Assembly (NCBI GenBank): GCA_019240375.1
Contig: JAFAYN010000609.1
Location: forward strand, 1 to 10,580
Origin: Gemmatimonadota bacterium
Lineage (GTDB): Bacteria > Gemmatimonadota > Gemmatimonadetes > Longimicrobiales > Longimicrobiaceae
Length of the DNA stretch: 10,580 nt
Direction: 5' to 3'
A model generated the notes under the pieces. The model made no database searches, had not been told where the DNA came from, and saw only the letters and a program-made list of their open reading frames with translations. Positions within the stretch are counted from its first letter, which is position 1. Each line of letters opens with the position of its first letter. Both the position numbers and the translations under genes were made by a program. Positions 1 to 8,734 of the stretch are shown in pieces.

Positions 1-375
1 GGGGAGCTTGTTCTCGATGAAGTACCAGTCCGGGGCCACCCAGACCGGGTTCAGCTCCTTGAACTGCACGTGCATGATCCCCTGTGGGGTGGTGAACTTC
101 CAGTTCTGCCCCGGGGTCTGCAGGCGGAAGCCGGTCCCCGTCCCCACCGGGGCCGACCAGAGGACCCGGTCCCCGTCCATGAAGCGGAGCTGGTTCACGT
201 CCAGGTCGATCACCACGTACTTCCCGTCCATGCGGATGGTGGCGCCCGGATCGGGAGCCATCTCGGGCGCCGGAGCGGGCGCGGGCGGCTTCGCGGGCGC
301 GCAGGCGCCCAGAAGCCCCAGCAGGACGGCAGCGCCCAGCGCGCGCCATGCGTGCGACGTACGGTTTCGGATCAT
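1..375 (-). CDS. L,D-transpeptidase (YkuD-type) lipoprotein, N-terminal part only
   Basis: The frame starts at the ATG at 375 and stays open through base 1, giving 125 visible residues; the C-terminus lies outside the window. Residues 1-25 form a lipoprotein signal: a basic start, a hydrophobic run and the lipobox LGAC with the lipidated Cys at 25. A Pro/Ala-rich linker (about 27-42) follows. From about residue 51 the sequence reads KYVVIDLDVNQLRF, then GTGTGFRLQTPG and KFTTPQGIMHV. This is the usual opening of a YkuD catalytic domain, which forms 3-3 peptidoglycan crosslinks or attaches lipoproteins in the periplasm. The catalytic His and Ser-x-Gly-Cys motif would lie beyond the edge, so activity cannot be judged. 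No clear Shine-Dalgarno sequence precedes the ATG; the signal peptide is what fixes the start. It follows actF by 219 nt and is probably a separate unit. Family call is by motif memory, fairly sure. Confidence 0.72.
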   Translation of the reverse strand, partial: MIRNRTSHAWRALGAAVLLGLLGACAPAKPPAPAPAPEMAPDPGATIRMDGKYVVIDLDVNQLRFMDGDRVLWSAPVGTGTGFRLQTPGQNWKFTTPQGIMHVQFKELNPVWVAPDWYFIENKLP

Positions 376-542
376 TGCGGCTCGTACCACGTGTGAGGAC
401 CTGCACACCCTCCGGCGGCAGTGCAACCCGCGCGCCAGCCACGGCGCCGGGCATCCCGCCCCGGGGAACTTCCGGCCCTTAGAACCCGCATCCCGGCGAG
501 TTGTTCACCCCGGCGCCGGGCGGGGCGCTCCGGGAAACGCGA

Positions 543-569
543 ACGGGGAGCCCGGAACAGGCCCCCCGT
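543..569 (-). terminator. Candidate hairpin terminator after actF
   Basis: ACGGGG (543-548) pairs with CCCCGT (564-569). After an A/C mismatch, GCC (550-552) pairs with GGC (560-562) around a 7-nt loop. It begins 26 nt past the actF stop codon on the minus strand. The following minus-strand bases contain only a short TTT, so it is a weak intrinsic terminator by sequence. It could equally be an mRNA-stabilising stem or mark a factor-dependent stop. Confidence 0.35.
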
Positions 570-594
570 CGCGCTCCCGAGCGGAAACCACGCT

Positions 595-1905
595 TCAGTG
601 GTCGTGCACGCCCGCGGTCTGCACCGTGAATACCGAGGGCGGGCGGGCCGCCAGCGCCGCGGGGGACGGGAGGAGCGGGAAGGAGCGCACGAACCAGAGG
701 TACGCCGCCAGGAAGAGCCCCAGGAACCCGAGCCCGATCCCGATCTCGGGGATCCCGAGTGGGAGGTGCCCGGTTGGCTCCGCGAGGGACGGGACCACGA
801 GCATGAAGCGCTCCAGCCAGATCCCGATCAGCACCAGCACGGCGAAGAAGCCGATGATGGCCGGCACCTTCTTGGGCGGACGCGTGACCAGCCCGAAGAA
901 GGGGAGGACGAACACCAGCATCACCACCGCCTTGGTCACGTCGCTGTACGGGTGCACCAGCCGCTTGGCGAACCAGACCTGCTCGAAGGGGAGCTGGCCG
1001 TACCAGATGATGACGTACTGCGACCAGTTGATGTACATCCAGAACACCGAGAAGGCGAACATCAGCTTCCCGAGGTCGTGCAGCTGCTTGGGGACGATGT
1101 ACTCCTCCAGCCCCAGCCGCGAGCGGAAGAACGCCACCGCCAGCCCCGTGGCGTAGATCCCGGACACGAACGAGGCCACGAAGAAGGCCACCGGGAACAT
1201 GGTGCTGTACCAGGCCGGCTCGACGCTCATCGCCATGTCCACGCCGACGATCCCCCACAGCACCGCGAACAGGATCCCCAGGATCGGGCCCAGCGCGAGC
1301 ATGATCTTGCGGCTGCGGCGCGCCTCTTCGGCGGCCCCGCGCCACCCGCCGGTGAAGCGCCGGTACAGCGAGCGCTGCCGGTCGTCGGTCCCGGCGCCGT
1401 GCAGGTCGGGGCGGAGCGAGTGGTAGGTGAAGACCAGCGCCGTCCCGTACAGCACCGCCACCGCCACCACGTCGCGGATCGCCAGCCCCGGCCAGCTCAG
1501 CCAGGCCTGCTTGGCGAGGATCACCCTGGCGTGCTCCCCCTCGGGGTGCAGCCAGTGGTGGAAGTAGTGCTCGTACCCGCCGAACACCACGAACAGGAGG
1601 ATGAAGGAGATGGGGAGGAAGGCGGCGCCGCCCAGGGCGAAGCGCCGGACCGACCAGGCCCACTCCGCCTCCACCGTCTGCACGGCCACGGCGAGCATCA
1701 CCATCCCGATCGCCAGCGACGACCAGAACAGCCAGTTGAACAGGAGCGCCTGCCAGAGCCGGCCGGGATCCTCGCCCCCCCGCGCCAGGAACGCCGCACC
1801 GATCCCGATCAGGACCAGCACGACGAGGAGGCCGGTGGCGGCCCCGGAAAGCGGCCTCGCCGTCCGGAAGGGGATTCTCTGCGGTATGATAGAGTGCGAT
1901 GCCAT
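595..1905 (-). CDS. actF: ACIII subunit ActF, ten-helix NrfD-like quinol:cytochrome c oxidoreductase membrane subunit
   Basis: 436 residues, the second large membrane subunit of Alternative Complex III. About ten hydrophobic helices are visible, at roughly residues 21-41, 54-75, 88-109, 138-160, 205-230, 236-262, 285-310, 335-353, 360-385 and 395-425. This matches the ten-helix NrfD/PsrC fold shared with ActC. Loop segments such as GGYEHYFHHWLHPEGEH and MYINWSQYVIIWYG resemble ActF family sequence as I know it. In the known complexes ActF pairs with ActC in the membrane; it lies away from the Fe-S chain and a role in proton handling has been proposed. The start is the ATG at 1905, preceded by AAAGGA about 11 nt upstream. 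It lies 22 nt after the actE stop and is the last act gene. The C-terminal tail (about 425-436) ends in His-Asp-His. Confidence 0.93.
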   Translation of the reverse strand: MASHSIIPQRIPFRTARPLSGAATGLLVVLVLIGIGAAFLARGGEDPGRLWQALLFNWLFWSSLAIGMVMLAVAVQTVEAEWAWSVRRFALGGAAFLPISFILLFVVFGGYEHYFHHWLHPEGEHARVILAKQAWLSWPGLAIRDVVAVAVLYGTALVFTYHSLRPDLHGAGTDDRQRSLYRRFTGGWRGAAEEARRSRKIMLALGPILGILFAVLWGIVGVDMAMSVEPAWYSTMFPVAFFVASFVSGIYATGLAVAFFRSRLGLEEYIVPKQLHDLGKLMFAFSVFWMYINWSQYVIIWYGQLPFEQVWFAKRLVHPYSDVTKAVVMLVFVLPFFGLVTRPPKKVPAIIGFFAVLVLIGIWLERFMLVVPSLAEPTGHLPLGIPEIGIGLGFLGLFLAAYLWFVRSFPLLPSPAALAARPPSVFTVQTAGVHDH

Positions 1906-1927
1906 CGTTCTCGTGTTCCTTTGCGGA

Positions 1928-2617
1928 TCAGCGCGGCGCCTGGGCGACCGAGTCGCTGCCGGCCCGGGTGGTCGGCGACGCGTCCAGCGCCCCCGAGACT
2001 GCGGTCCCCGGGGCGGCGTTCGAGACCTGGGGCCCCGCGGTCGGAGCGGGGGTCGCGGAGCGTCCCTGCAGGTGCCGGACGTACGTGACCACCGCCCACC
2101 GGTCGGAGTCCGTCATGCGCTCGCCATACGACGGCATCAGCCCGCGGCCCACGCGGATCACCCCGTAGATGTAGCCGTCGGAGCGGGCGGCCGTCGCCGC
2201 AGAGTTGATGGCCGGCGCGAACGGGAACTTCTGCGGCCCCACCACCGGCCCGTTCCCCGCGCCCTGCGGCCCGTGGCAGACGCTGCAGTTGCGCTGGAAC
2301 TGGAGCTCGCCGCGCTCCAGGAAGCGCGGGGTCACCGGGTACGGGTTGCGGAGCGCCGCGGCCACCGAGTCGAGCTGCGTGGCGGTGAACGCCGGGGGAG
2401 CATCCCCGTTCGGGTTCTCCACCGGGATCGTCCCCACCGCCGGAAGGCGCGGGTTCTCGTACGGGGCGATCTGCACGCCCTTCCGCATGGTGGAGAGCCA
2501 GGGCACCTTCCCCATCAGCATGTCGAGGTCGTACCCCGCCCAGTCGCTGCACCCGGCCAGCGTGGTCATGGCGCCCAGGGCGAGCACGGAGGCGAGTGCC
2601 CGGCGCGTCCGGTTCAT
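1928..2617 (-). CDS. actE: ACIII subunit ActE, monoheme cytochrome c lipoprotein
   Basis: 229 residues. The start is the ATG at 2617 because it gives a proper lipoprotein signal: basic MNRTRR, a hydrophobic run and lipobox LAGC with Cys23. The open frame continues upstream into actD sequence but has no signal there. There is one c-type heme site, CSVCH at 111-115, followed by GPQGAGNG. Met161 in GRGLMPSYG is the likely sixth ligand, giving a class I cytochrome c fold to about residue 186. The N-terminal part (24-100, with YDLDMLMGKVPWLSTMRKG) is the ACIII-specific extension that packs on the complex. ActE is an electron carrier facing the periplasm. The ATG lies one base after the actD stop; a GGAGG lies too far upstream (about 19 nt) and a GCAGG sits closer. 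Residues 187-229 are a Pro/Ala/Ser/Thr tail of low complexity. Confidence 0.94.
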   Translation of the reverse strand: MNRTRRALASVLALGAMTTLAGCSDWAGYDLDMLMGKVPWLSTMRKGVQIAPYENPRLPAVGTIPVENPNGDAPPAFTATQLDSVAAALRNPYPVTPRFLERGELQFQRNCSVCHGPQGAGNGPVVGPQKFPFAPAINSAATAARSDGYIYGVIRVGRGLMPSYGERMTDSDRWAVVTYVRHLQGRSATPAPTAGPQVSNAAPGTAVSGALDASPTTRAGSDSVAQAPR

Positions 2618-2618
2618 G

Positions 2619-3130
2619 TCAAGCCTGCTCAACGAGCACCTCCTCCGAGCCGCACTCCGCCATGATCGCGCGAACCGCGTCGTAGCGATCCCTGGGGACG
2701 TGGGCGAAAACACCGAAGTTCCCTGCCGAGAACGACGGCTGGTAAAGGCTTTCCGCCCGCCCGAGCCGCGGGATCCGGGCGTTGAGGAAAAGGCCGGCCA
2801 CCGTGGACAGCGCGCCGAGGAGCACCGTCAGCTCGAACATGATCACGCTGAAGGCCGGGAGCGCGATGATCTCCTTGCCGCCGACGATCAGCGGCCAGTC
2901 GAGCGAGGTCCAGATCGCCAGCGCCGCGCCGGAGGCGGTGCCGGTGAAGGCGCCCACCAGGGTGAAGATGCGGACCGGGCTCTCGGTGACCTCCAGCGCC
3001 TCCTCCAGCTCGTGGCGCGGCGTCGGCGAGTAGACCGTCAGCGGGTACCCGGCCTCGCGCAGGCGCCGGATCGCTTCGGTTGCGGTGTCGAGGTAGGCGA
3101 AGACGCCCAGGACCCCGGAACGTGACTTTC

Positions 3131-3134
<4 letters not shown>
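2619..3134 (-). CDS. actD: ACIII subunit ActD, DUF3341 membrane protein
   Basis: 171 residues, the usual length for the family. An N-terminal soluble part opens with GVLGVFAYLDTATEAIRRLREAG (about 7-29, a ferredoxin-like alpha/beta start). Two transmembrane helices follow, at about 55-78 and 91-117. Between and within them lie the family features LVGAFTGTASG and the P-A-F-x-V-x-x-F-E pattern at 93-101. The C-terminal domain returns to a soluble fold (GNFGVFAHVPRDRYDAVRAIM). ActD has no cofactor; in known ACIII structures it lies beside ActC at the cytoplasmic side and is structural. Its ATG overlaps the actC stop as ATGA, which implies translational coupling, with AAGGAAG about 10 nt upstream. 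The stop is one base from the actE start. Confidence is high from sequence and position. Confidence 0.94.
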
Positions 3135-4549
<1,415 letters not shown>

Positions 4550-4550
4550 C

Positions 4551-7500
4551 TTACTGGGTCTCCTGCGTACCTGTTGGGTTGTACCCCGCGCCCGCGGGCA
4601 CCTCGTTGCCGGTCCGCTCGGGCTCGGCCAGCGTGACCTTCTTCAGGTAGACGATCGCCGACTGGGTGTTCAGCTCCTCGAGCACCCGGTAGCTCCGGTT
4701 CGAGGCGGCCGCCCGCGCGACCAGGCTGTTGGGGTCCTGGATGTTGCCGAAGACGAACACCTCGGTCGGGCAGGTCTGCACGCACGCCGGGACCACCTCG
4801 CCGTCGCGGACCGGACGGCGCTCGGTGGCGGCGTTGCGCTCCACCTCGTGGATGCGCTGCACGCAGAAGGTGCACTTCTCCATGACGCCCTTTTCGCGGA
4901 CCGTCACGTCGGGGTTCAGCTGCCAGTTCAGCGGCTCGGCGAACTGGTAGGTGAACCAGTTGAAGTAGCGGACCTTGTACGGGCAGTTGTTCTGGCAGTA
5001 GCGCGTCCCCACGCAGCGGTTGTAGACCTGCCCGTTGAGGCCGTCCGGCGTGTGGTACGCCGCGTACACCGGACAGACCGGCTCGCAGGGGGCGTTGCCG
5101 CACTGCTGGCACATCATCGGGAGGAAGCGCACGTCGTCGGTGGCGTCGTCCCGTAGCGCCTCGTCCTTGTCGCGCGTCTCGCCGAAGTAGCGCTCGATGC
5201 GGAGCCAGTTGAGGATGCGCCCCTTCTTGATCTCGGTGGGACCGACCACCGGGATGTTGTTCTCGGCGTAGCAGGCGACCACGCAGGCGGAGCAGCCGGT
5301 GCACCGCGACAGGTCGATCGCCATGGCCCAGCGGGTCTCGCCCTCGATGTACTGGCCGTACCGCGTCCCCGGGGGCGGGTACTGGGCCGGGTCGGTGGTG
5401 GTCGGCGCCGGGGCGAAGCCGCCCATGTCCTTGATCGGGGTTGTGTGCTCCTCCTGCCCCGGGATCAGCCCCTTCCCCTGCCGGTCGCGCTGCGTGATGC
5501 TGGCGAAGGAGATCGCCTGCGCCACCTCGCGGTCGGCCTGGAGCCGGTTGCCGTACTCGAACAGCCCCTCGGGGAAGCCCGGCTTCCCGGCGGACTTGCT
5601 CACGCTGACGCGCATCCCGTACGGGGCGAACTCGCCCGTGGTCGGGTCGACGCTGGGGCCCAGCAGGTCGATCGGGTTGACGCCGCGCCCCTCGGTGAAG
5701 CGCCCGAACGCCTTGTGGCCGAGCCCCATCTGGATGGCGACCGTGTCCGGGCGCACGCCCGGGTACACGTAGGCCGGCGCCTCCACCGACCCGTACGGGG
5801 AGTGGACCTTGAGGATGTCGCCCTGCTCCACGCCCAGCTCCTTCGCGGTGCGCGGGTGGATCTCCACCCACGAGCTCCACGACACCTTGGTGACCGGGTC
5901 CGGAAGCTCCAGCAGCCAGGGGCGGTTGGCGGTGCGGCCGTCCAGGTACTTGAGCGACGGGTAGACCACCAGGTGGAACTTCGCGTCCGCCGCGCCCTCG
6001 AACTGGAGCGGCTGGTACTGCGGGGCGACCGCCGCGGCGGGAGCGACCGGGGCCGCCGCCACCGGGGCCGCCGTAGCCGTGGCCGGAGCCGCGGGCAGGG
6101 CCGTTGCCGTGCCCGGGGCGGGCGCAGCGGCGGCGCCAGCGGCCCCGGCGTTCATCACGCCCAGGAAGCCGTCGGCCATCGCGACCTCGCCCGGACGCGG
6201 CGCCGGGAACACGCCGCCGCGCTTGACCGCGGCGCGCCATCCCTCGACGCCCGGGGCGATCGCCGCCCACCCCTGGCGGAGGTAGTCGTAGTAGGTGCCG
6301 GCGTTCCCCGCCCCGGCCACGGCCGGGAGGTTGAGCCGCCGCGCCACCGACAGGAGCACGTCGCCGACCTGCTTGGTGTTGAACACCGGACGCATGGCCG
6401 GCTGCACCAGGTTGTACACGCCGGCCTGCGGGACGTCGTCGTCCCACGCCTCCAGGTAGTGGTGGTTCGGGAGGACCAGCGTGGCCAGCATCGAGGTCTC
6501 GTCCGGGAAGGTCGAGAAGCTGACCCGGGTCGGGACCCGCTTGTACGCCGCCTCGAAGCCGAGCGCCTTGGGGAGCGAGTAGGCCGGGTTCGGGGCGTCG
6601 ACCATCAGCACCTCGATCTCGCCGCGCTTCATCTGGTCGATCAGCGCGACGATGTCCTGCATCCGCGTCGGGTTGGCCGGCATGGCCGGCGCGCCGCCGT
6701 TGAGGCGGGCGACCGCGCCGCGGAGGTCGCTGACGTTGCGGCCGGTGACGGCGAGCCCGGGGCCGAGCGCGTACTTCTTCGTGGCGCGGGTCCACTCGTC
6801 CGACAGGCGGCGGAGCGTGGCCTCCTCCACCCCGGTGATCTGCGCGGCGCGCGCGATCTCGCCCGGGTTGGACAGGGCGAGCGCGATCAGCGCCTCGGTC
6901 CCCGGCTTGGGGGCGATCCACTGGTCGGCGTTGAGCCCGGTGAGCGGCCGGTGCGGCCCGACCCACACGAACTTGCCGCGGCGCCCGTTGCGGTACGCGT
7001 GCATCTGCTTGAACTGCCACTGGTAGTCCAGGGGCGATCCCCAGGTCTCCAGGAAGTCGGCGCCGAAGGCGACCAGCAGGTCGGTATCCGCGAAGTTCAG
7101 CCCGCGCGGCTGGTTGGCGAGCGGCTCGTACACCACCCGGCGTCCGCCCAGCGAGCGCACGAAGTCGTCGGCCAGCCGGGCCATGGTCCCGGTGTAGTTC
7201 CCCGTGAGGAGCACGATCCCGCCGGCGCGCCCCGCCTGCCGCGCGCGCTGGATCCGCTCGGCCAGGATCCCCTCGGCGGCGTCCCAGGTCAGGTTGCGGG
7301 AGCCGATCCCCGCCTCGACCACCGCCGGGCCCTGGTAGCGGTCCGGGTGGTACAGCCCCTGGACGGAGGCCTGCCCGATCGCGCACAGGTTGCCGCGCGA
7401 CACCGGGTGGACCGGGTTCCCTTCCAGCTTGGTGACCCGCCCTTCGTGCGTCTCGACGTGCACGCCGCACCCGGAGGGGCATTCGCGGCAGGTGCTGGAG

Positions 7501-7655
7501 TACCAGGTGGGGACGCCCGGGACGATGTCTTCGGACGGCACCACGTACGGGATCAGCTTCTGCACCTCGGAGGTGGAGCAGCCCGCGGCCGCCACCCCGG
7601 CCCCGGAGACCCCCAGGACCTTGAGGAAATCACGCCTCTTCATTCCGTCAGACAT
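4551..7655 (-). CDS. actB: ACIII subunit ActB, Tat-exported fused molybdopterin-oxidoreductase-like and Fe-S protein
   Basis: 1034 residues. The start is the ATG at 7655, chosen over one 21 nt upstream because AAAGGAG sits 5 nt before it. KRRDFLK (6-12) is a twin-arginine signal followed by AAGC, a possible lipobox with Cys26. B1 domain (about 45-760): a molybdopterin-oxidoreductase fold that in characterised ACIII holds no Mo; here it keeps the motif C56, C59, C63, C91. Residues 503-545 are an Ala/Pro-rich stretch. B2 domain (about 775-970): NrfC-like ferredoxin with Cys at 785/788/791/795, 849/852/857/861, 881/887/891 and 928/931/958/962. Thr884 replaces one Cys in the third motif (CVGTRYC), as expected for the [3Fe-4S] cluster; the rest support three [4Fe-4S]. 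These carry electrons from the ActC quinol site to the hemes. It is followed at one base by actC. Confidence 0.96.
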   Translation of the reverse strand: MSDGMKRRDFLKVLGVSGAGVAAAGCSTSEVQKLIPYVVPSEDIVPGVPTWYSSTCRECPSGCGVHVETHEGRVTKLEGNPVHPVSRGNLCAIGQASVQGLYHPDRYQGPAVVEAGIGSRNLTWDAAEGILAERIQRARQAGRAGGIVLLTGNYTGTMARLADDFVRSLGGRRVVYEPLANQPRGLNFADTDLLVAFGADFLETWGSPLDYQWQFKQMHAYRNGRRGKFVWVGPHRPLTGLNADQWIAPKPGTEALIALALSNPGEIARAAQITGVEEATLRRLSDEWTRATKKYALGPGLAVTGRNVSDLRGAVARLNGGAPAMPANPTRMQDIVALIDQMKRGEIEVLMVDAPNPAYSLPKALGFEAAYKRVPTRVSFSTFPDETSMLATLVLPNHHYLEAWDDDVPQAGVYNLVQPAMRPVFNTKQVGDVLLSVARRLNLPAVAGAGNAGTYYDYLRQGWAAIAPGVEGWRAAVKRGGVFPAPRPGEVAMADGFLGVMNAGAAGAAAAPAPGTATALPAAPATATAAPVAAAPVAPAAAVAPQYQPLQFEGAADAKFHLVVYPSLKYLDGRTANRPWLLELPDPVTKVSWSSWVEIHPRTAKELGVEQGDILKVHSPYGSVEAPAYVYPGVRPDTVAIQMGLGHKAFGRFTEGRGVNPIDLLGPSVDPTTGEFAPYGMRVSVSKSAGKPGFPEGLFEYGNRLQADREVAQAISFASITQRDRQGKGLIPGQEEHTTPIKDMGGFAPAPTTTDPAQYPPPGTRYGQYIEGETRWAMAIDLSRCTGCSACVVACYAENNIPVVGPTEIKKGRILNWLRIERYFGETRDKDEALRDDATDDVRFLPMMCQQCGNAPCEPVCPVYAAYHTPDGLNGQVYNRCVGTRYCQNNCPYKVRYFNWFTYQFAEPLNWQLNPDVTVREKGVMEKCTFCVQRIHEVERNAATERRPVRDGEVVPACVQTCPTEVFVFGNIQDPNSLVARAAASNRSYRVLEELNTQSAIVYLKKVTLAEPERTGNEVPAGAGYNPTGTQETQ

Positions 7656-7660
7656 TCTCG

Positions 7661-7667
7661 CTCCTTT
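7661..7667 (-). promoter_or_regulatory. Ribosome binding site fixing the actB start
   Basis: AAAGGAG on the minus strand, five bases before the ATG at 7655. It favours the start MSDGMKRRDF over the in-frame ATG at 7676, which lies upstream of this site and has no comparable signal. Confidence 0.7.
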
Positions 7668-7748
7668 GGGAAGCATTCCGCCGCGGGAACCGGCTCGTGG
7701 CTGGATTTGCTTGCGACTTCATCATTCGGTTCAGGTCCTGGCCGCCGC

Positions 7749-8423
7749 TCAGTAGTGACAGACGACGCAGTCGGTCGACGCGCGCTGGTTGGGCCACTTG
7801 GCCTCGTGTCCGCGGAGGTCGCTGCCGGCCGCCCTGAGCGACGCGAGCCGCTTGACGTACGAAGAGTTCCGCTTCACTGCCGCTTCCTCGGCCGCGGAGA
7901 TCGGCATCTGGCCGCGGTGGCAGTCGATGCACCACCCCATCCGCAGCGAGGAGAACTGGTACACCTTGTTCATCGTCTGCACCGGACCGTGGCAGGTCTG
8001 GCACTGGAGCCCCGCGTTGACGTGCATGTAGTGCGGGAACTTCACGTGGTCCGGGAGGTCGTGGATCCGGACCCACGGGATCGCCTGCTGGCGCTTCCAG
8101 TAGTCGACCAGCTTGGTCGCCTGCTCGTTCCAGAACTTGTTCCTCGTGGCCGCCGGGAAGGCCAGGGTGGCGTTCTCCGGCGGCTGGTTGCTGCTCCCCG
8201 GGACGTGGCATCCGACGCACAGCTTCACGCTCGGGATCCCGGCGTCCACCGACCGGTCCGCGGTATAGTGGCAGTACATGCAGGGCATGTTGTTCTGCCC
8301 GGCGTGCACGCTGTGGTAGAACGCGATCGGCTGGTCGGGGCCCTCCTGGGGCGAGTAGTCGCGGCACGACGCGACACCGACGGCGAGGAGTAGGATCCCT
8401 GCGAGCGTGAGGACTCTGGTCAT
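7749..8423 (-). CDS. actA: ACIII subunit ActA, pentaheme cytochrome c
   Basis: 224 residues with exactly five C-x-x-C-H sites: CMYCH 48-52, CVGCH 69-73, CQTCH 141-145, CIDCH 165-169 and CVVCH 219-223. The last is one residue from the C-terminus. Five hemes, extra His residues (37, 40, 126, 131, 134 among them) as possible axial ligands, and the first place in the operon identify ActA, the multiheme electron exit of ACIII at the periplasmic face. The ATG at 8423 begins a lipoprotein-like signal (hydrophobic 4-17, VASC with Cys20), so the longer upstream frame is rejected. The start has only a weak GAG-type ribosome site and a TATAAT 15 nt upstream. A 93-nt gap to actB is the widest in the operon and contains no obvious hairpin. 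Residues 86-120 form a typical ActA interheme insert with W-N-E-Q and Y-W-K-R-Q-Q. Confidence 0.95.
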   Translation of the reverse strand: MTRVLTLAGILLLAVGVASCRDYSPQEGPDQPIAFYHSVHAGQNNMPCMYCHYTADRSVDAGIPSVKLCVGCHVPGSSNQPPENATLAFPAATRNKFWNEQATKLVDYWKRQQAIPWVRIHDLPDHVKFPHYMHVNAGLQCQTCHGPVQTMNKVYQFSSLRMGWCIDCHRGQMPISAAEEAAVKRNSSYVKRLASLRAAGSDLRGHEAKWPNQRASTDCVVCHY

Positions 8424-8438
8424 GGTCTGCTCAAGCGA

Positions 8439-8444
8439 ATTATA
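8439..8444 (-). promoter_or_regulatory. TATAAT hexamer close to actA start
   Basis: A perfect -10 consensus, TATAAT, on the minus strand, 15 nt before the actA ATG. No recognisable -35 lies 16-18 nt upstream in the GC-rich spacer, and use of it would leave a leader of only about 8 nt. It is rare by chance in DNA this GC-rich, so it is recorded, but it may not be used. Confidence 0.3.
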
Positions 8445-8558
8445 CCGTTGCGCCGGGGCCGGGACGGCCTCTGCCACGGCGCGACAACCCCCTGCGGACC
8501 GGCCTCCGGACGGGGCGCACGATCCCCCGGCTTCGGTCCGGCCGCAGTTAAGCTTTCC

Positions 8559-8587
8559 CATATAACACGGTGCCGGATGATCGGCAA
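8559..8587 (-). promoter_or_regulatory. Candidate sigma70-type promoter of the act operon
   Basis: On the minus strand a -35-like TTGCCG (8582-8587) is followed, after exactly 17 bases, by TATATG (8559-8564). TG lies one base before it, which makes an extended -10 (TGTTATATG). Each hexamer matches four of six consensus bases. Transcription would begin near 8552 and give an actA leader of about 130 nt. It is the best-spaced promoter pair I see upstream of the operon; it remains a sequence guess. Confidence 0.4.
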
Positions 8588-8702
8588 TAGAGCCCCGGCG
8601 CCGATCCGCGCGCACCGCGCGTACCTCCGACCGCATGTACCGAAACGACAGACAGATACGCCCCCGTACGGCGGAGCGGGGACTCGGCGATCGGCAAACG
8701 GG

Positions 8703-8717
8703 TGAGAACGTTTCTCA
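8703..8717. repeat. Perfect inverted repeat TGAGAA-CGT-TTCTCA
   Basis: Six-base arms around a three-base centre, with no mismatch. It lies about 115 bases upstream of the candidate act promoter -35 and 90 bases after the CoA-binding gene stop. No T-run follows on either strand, so an operator site or a short stem is as likely as a terminator. Confidence 0.4.
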
Positions 8718-8734
8718 GTCCCGATCGCAAAGCT

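Noticed and set aside
509..520. Palindrome CCCGGCGCCGGG
   Set aside because: A perfect 12-bp palindrome with no loop, in GC-rich intergenic DNA; such words are frequent by chance here and nothing else supports a role.
421..2088. Plus-strand open frame of about 555 codons
   Set aside because: Composition is dominated by Arg, Pro, Glu and His with no fold signature. It is a shadow of actF and the actE end.
2618..2713. N-terminal extension of ActE to 2713
   Set aside because: The extra 32 residues overlap actD coding sequence and destroy the signal peptide; the ATG at 2617 gives a lipobox at residue 23.
4551..7655. ActB as a true molybdoenzyme (polysulfide, nitrate or formate type)
   Set aside because: The fusion of a B1 domain to a four-motif ferredoxin domain, and the actA-F context, mark the ACIII subunit. 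No separate molybdoenzyme partner genes are present.
5445..8393. Very long open frame on the plus strand opposite actA/actB (and similar long frames opposite actC-actF)
   Set aside because: It is Arg/His/Asp/Gly-rich with no recognisable domain, and lies wholly antisense to genes with clear cofactor motifs. Long antisense frames are expected from codon bias in very GC-rich DNA.
8424..8636. N-terminal extension of ActA to 8636
   Set aside because: It would bury the lipoprotein signal at internal position 72 and overlap the promoter candidates. The ATG at 8423 gives a correct signal peptide.
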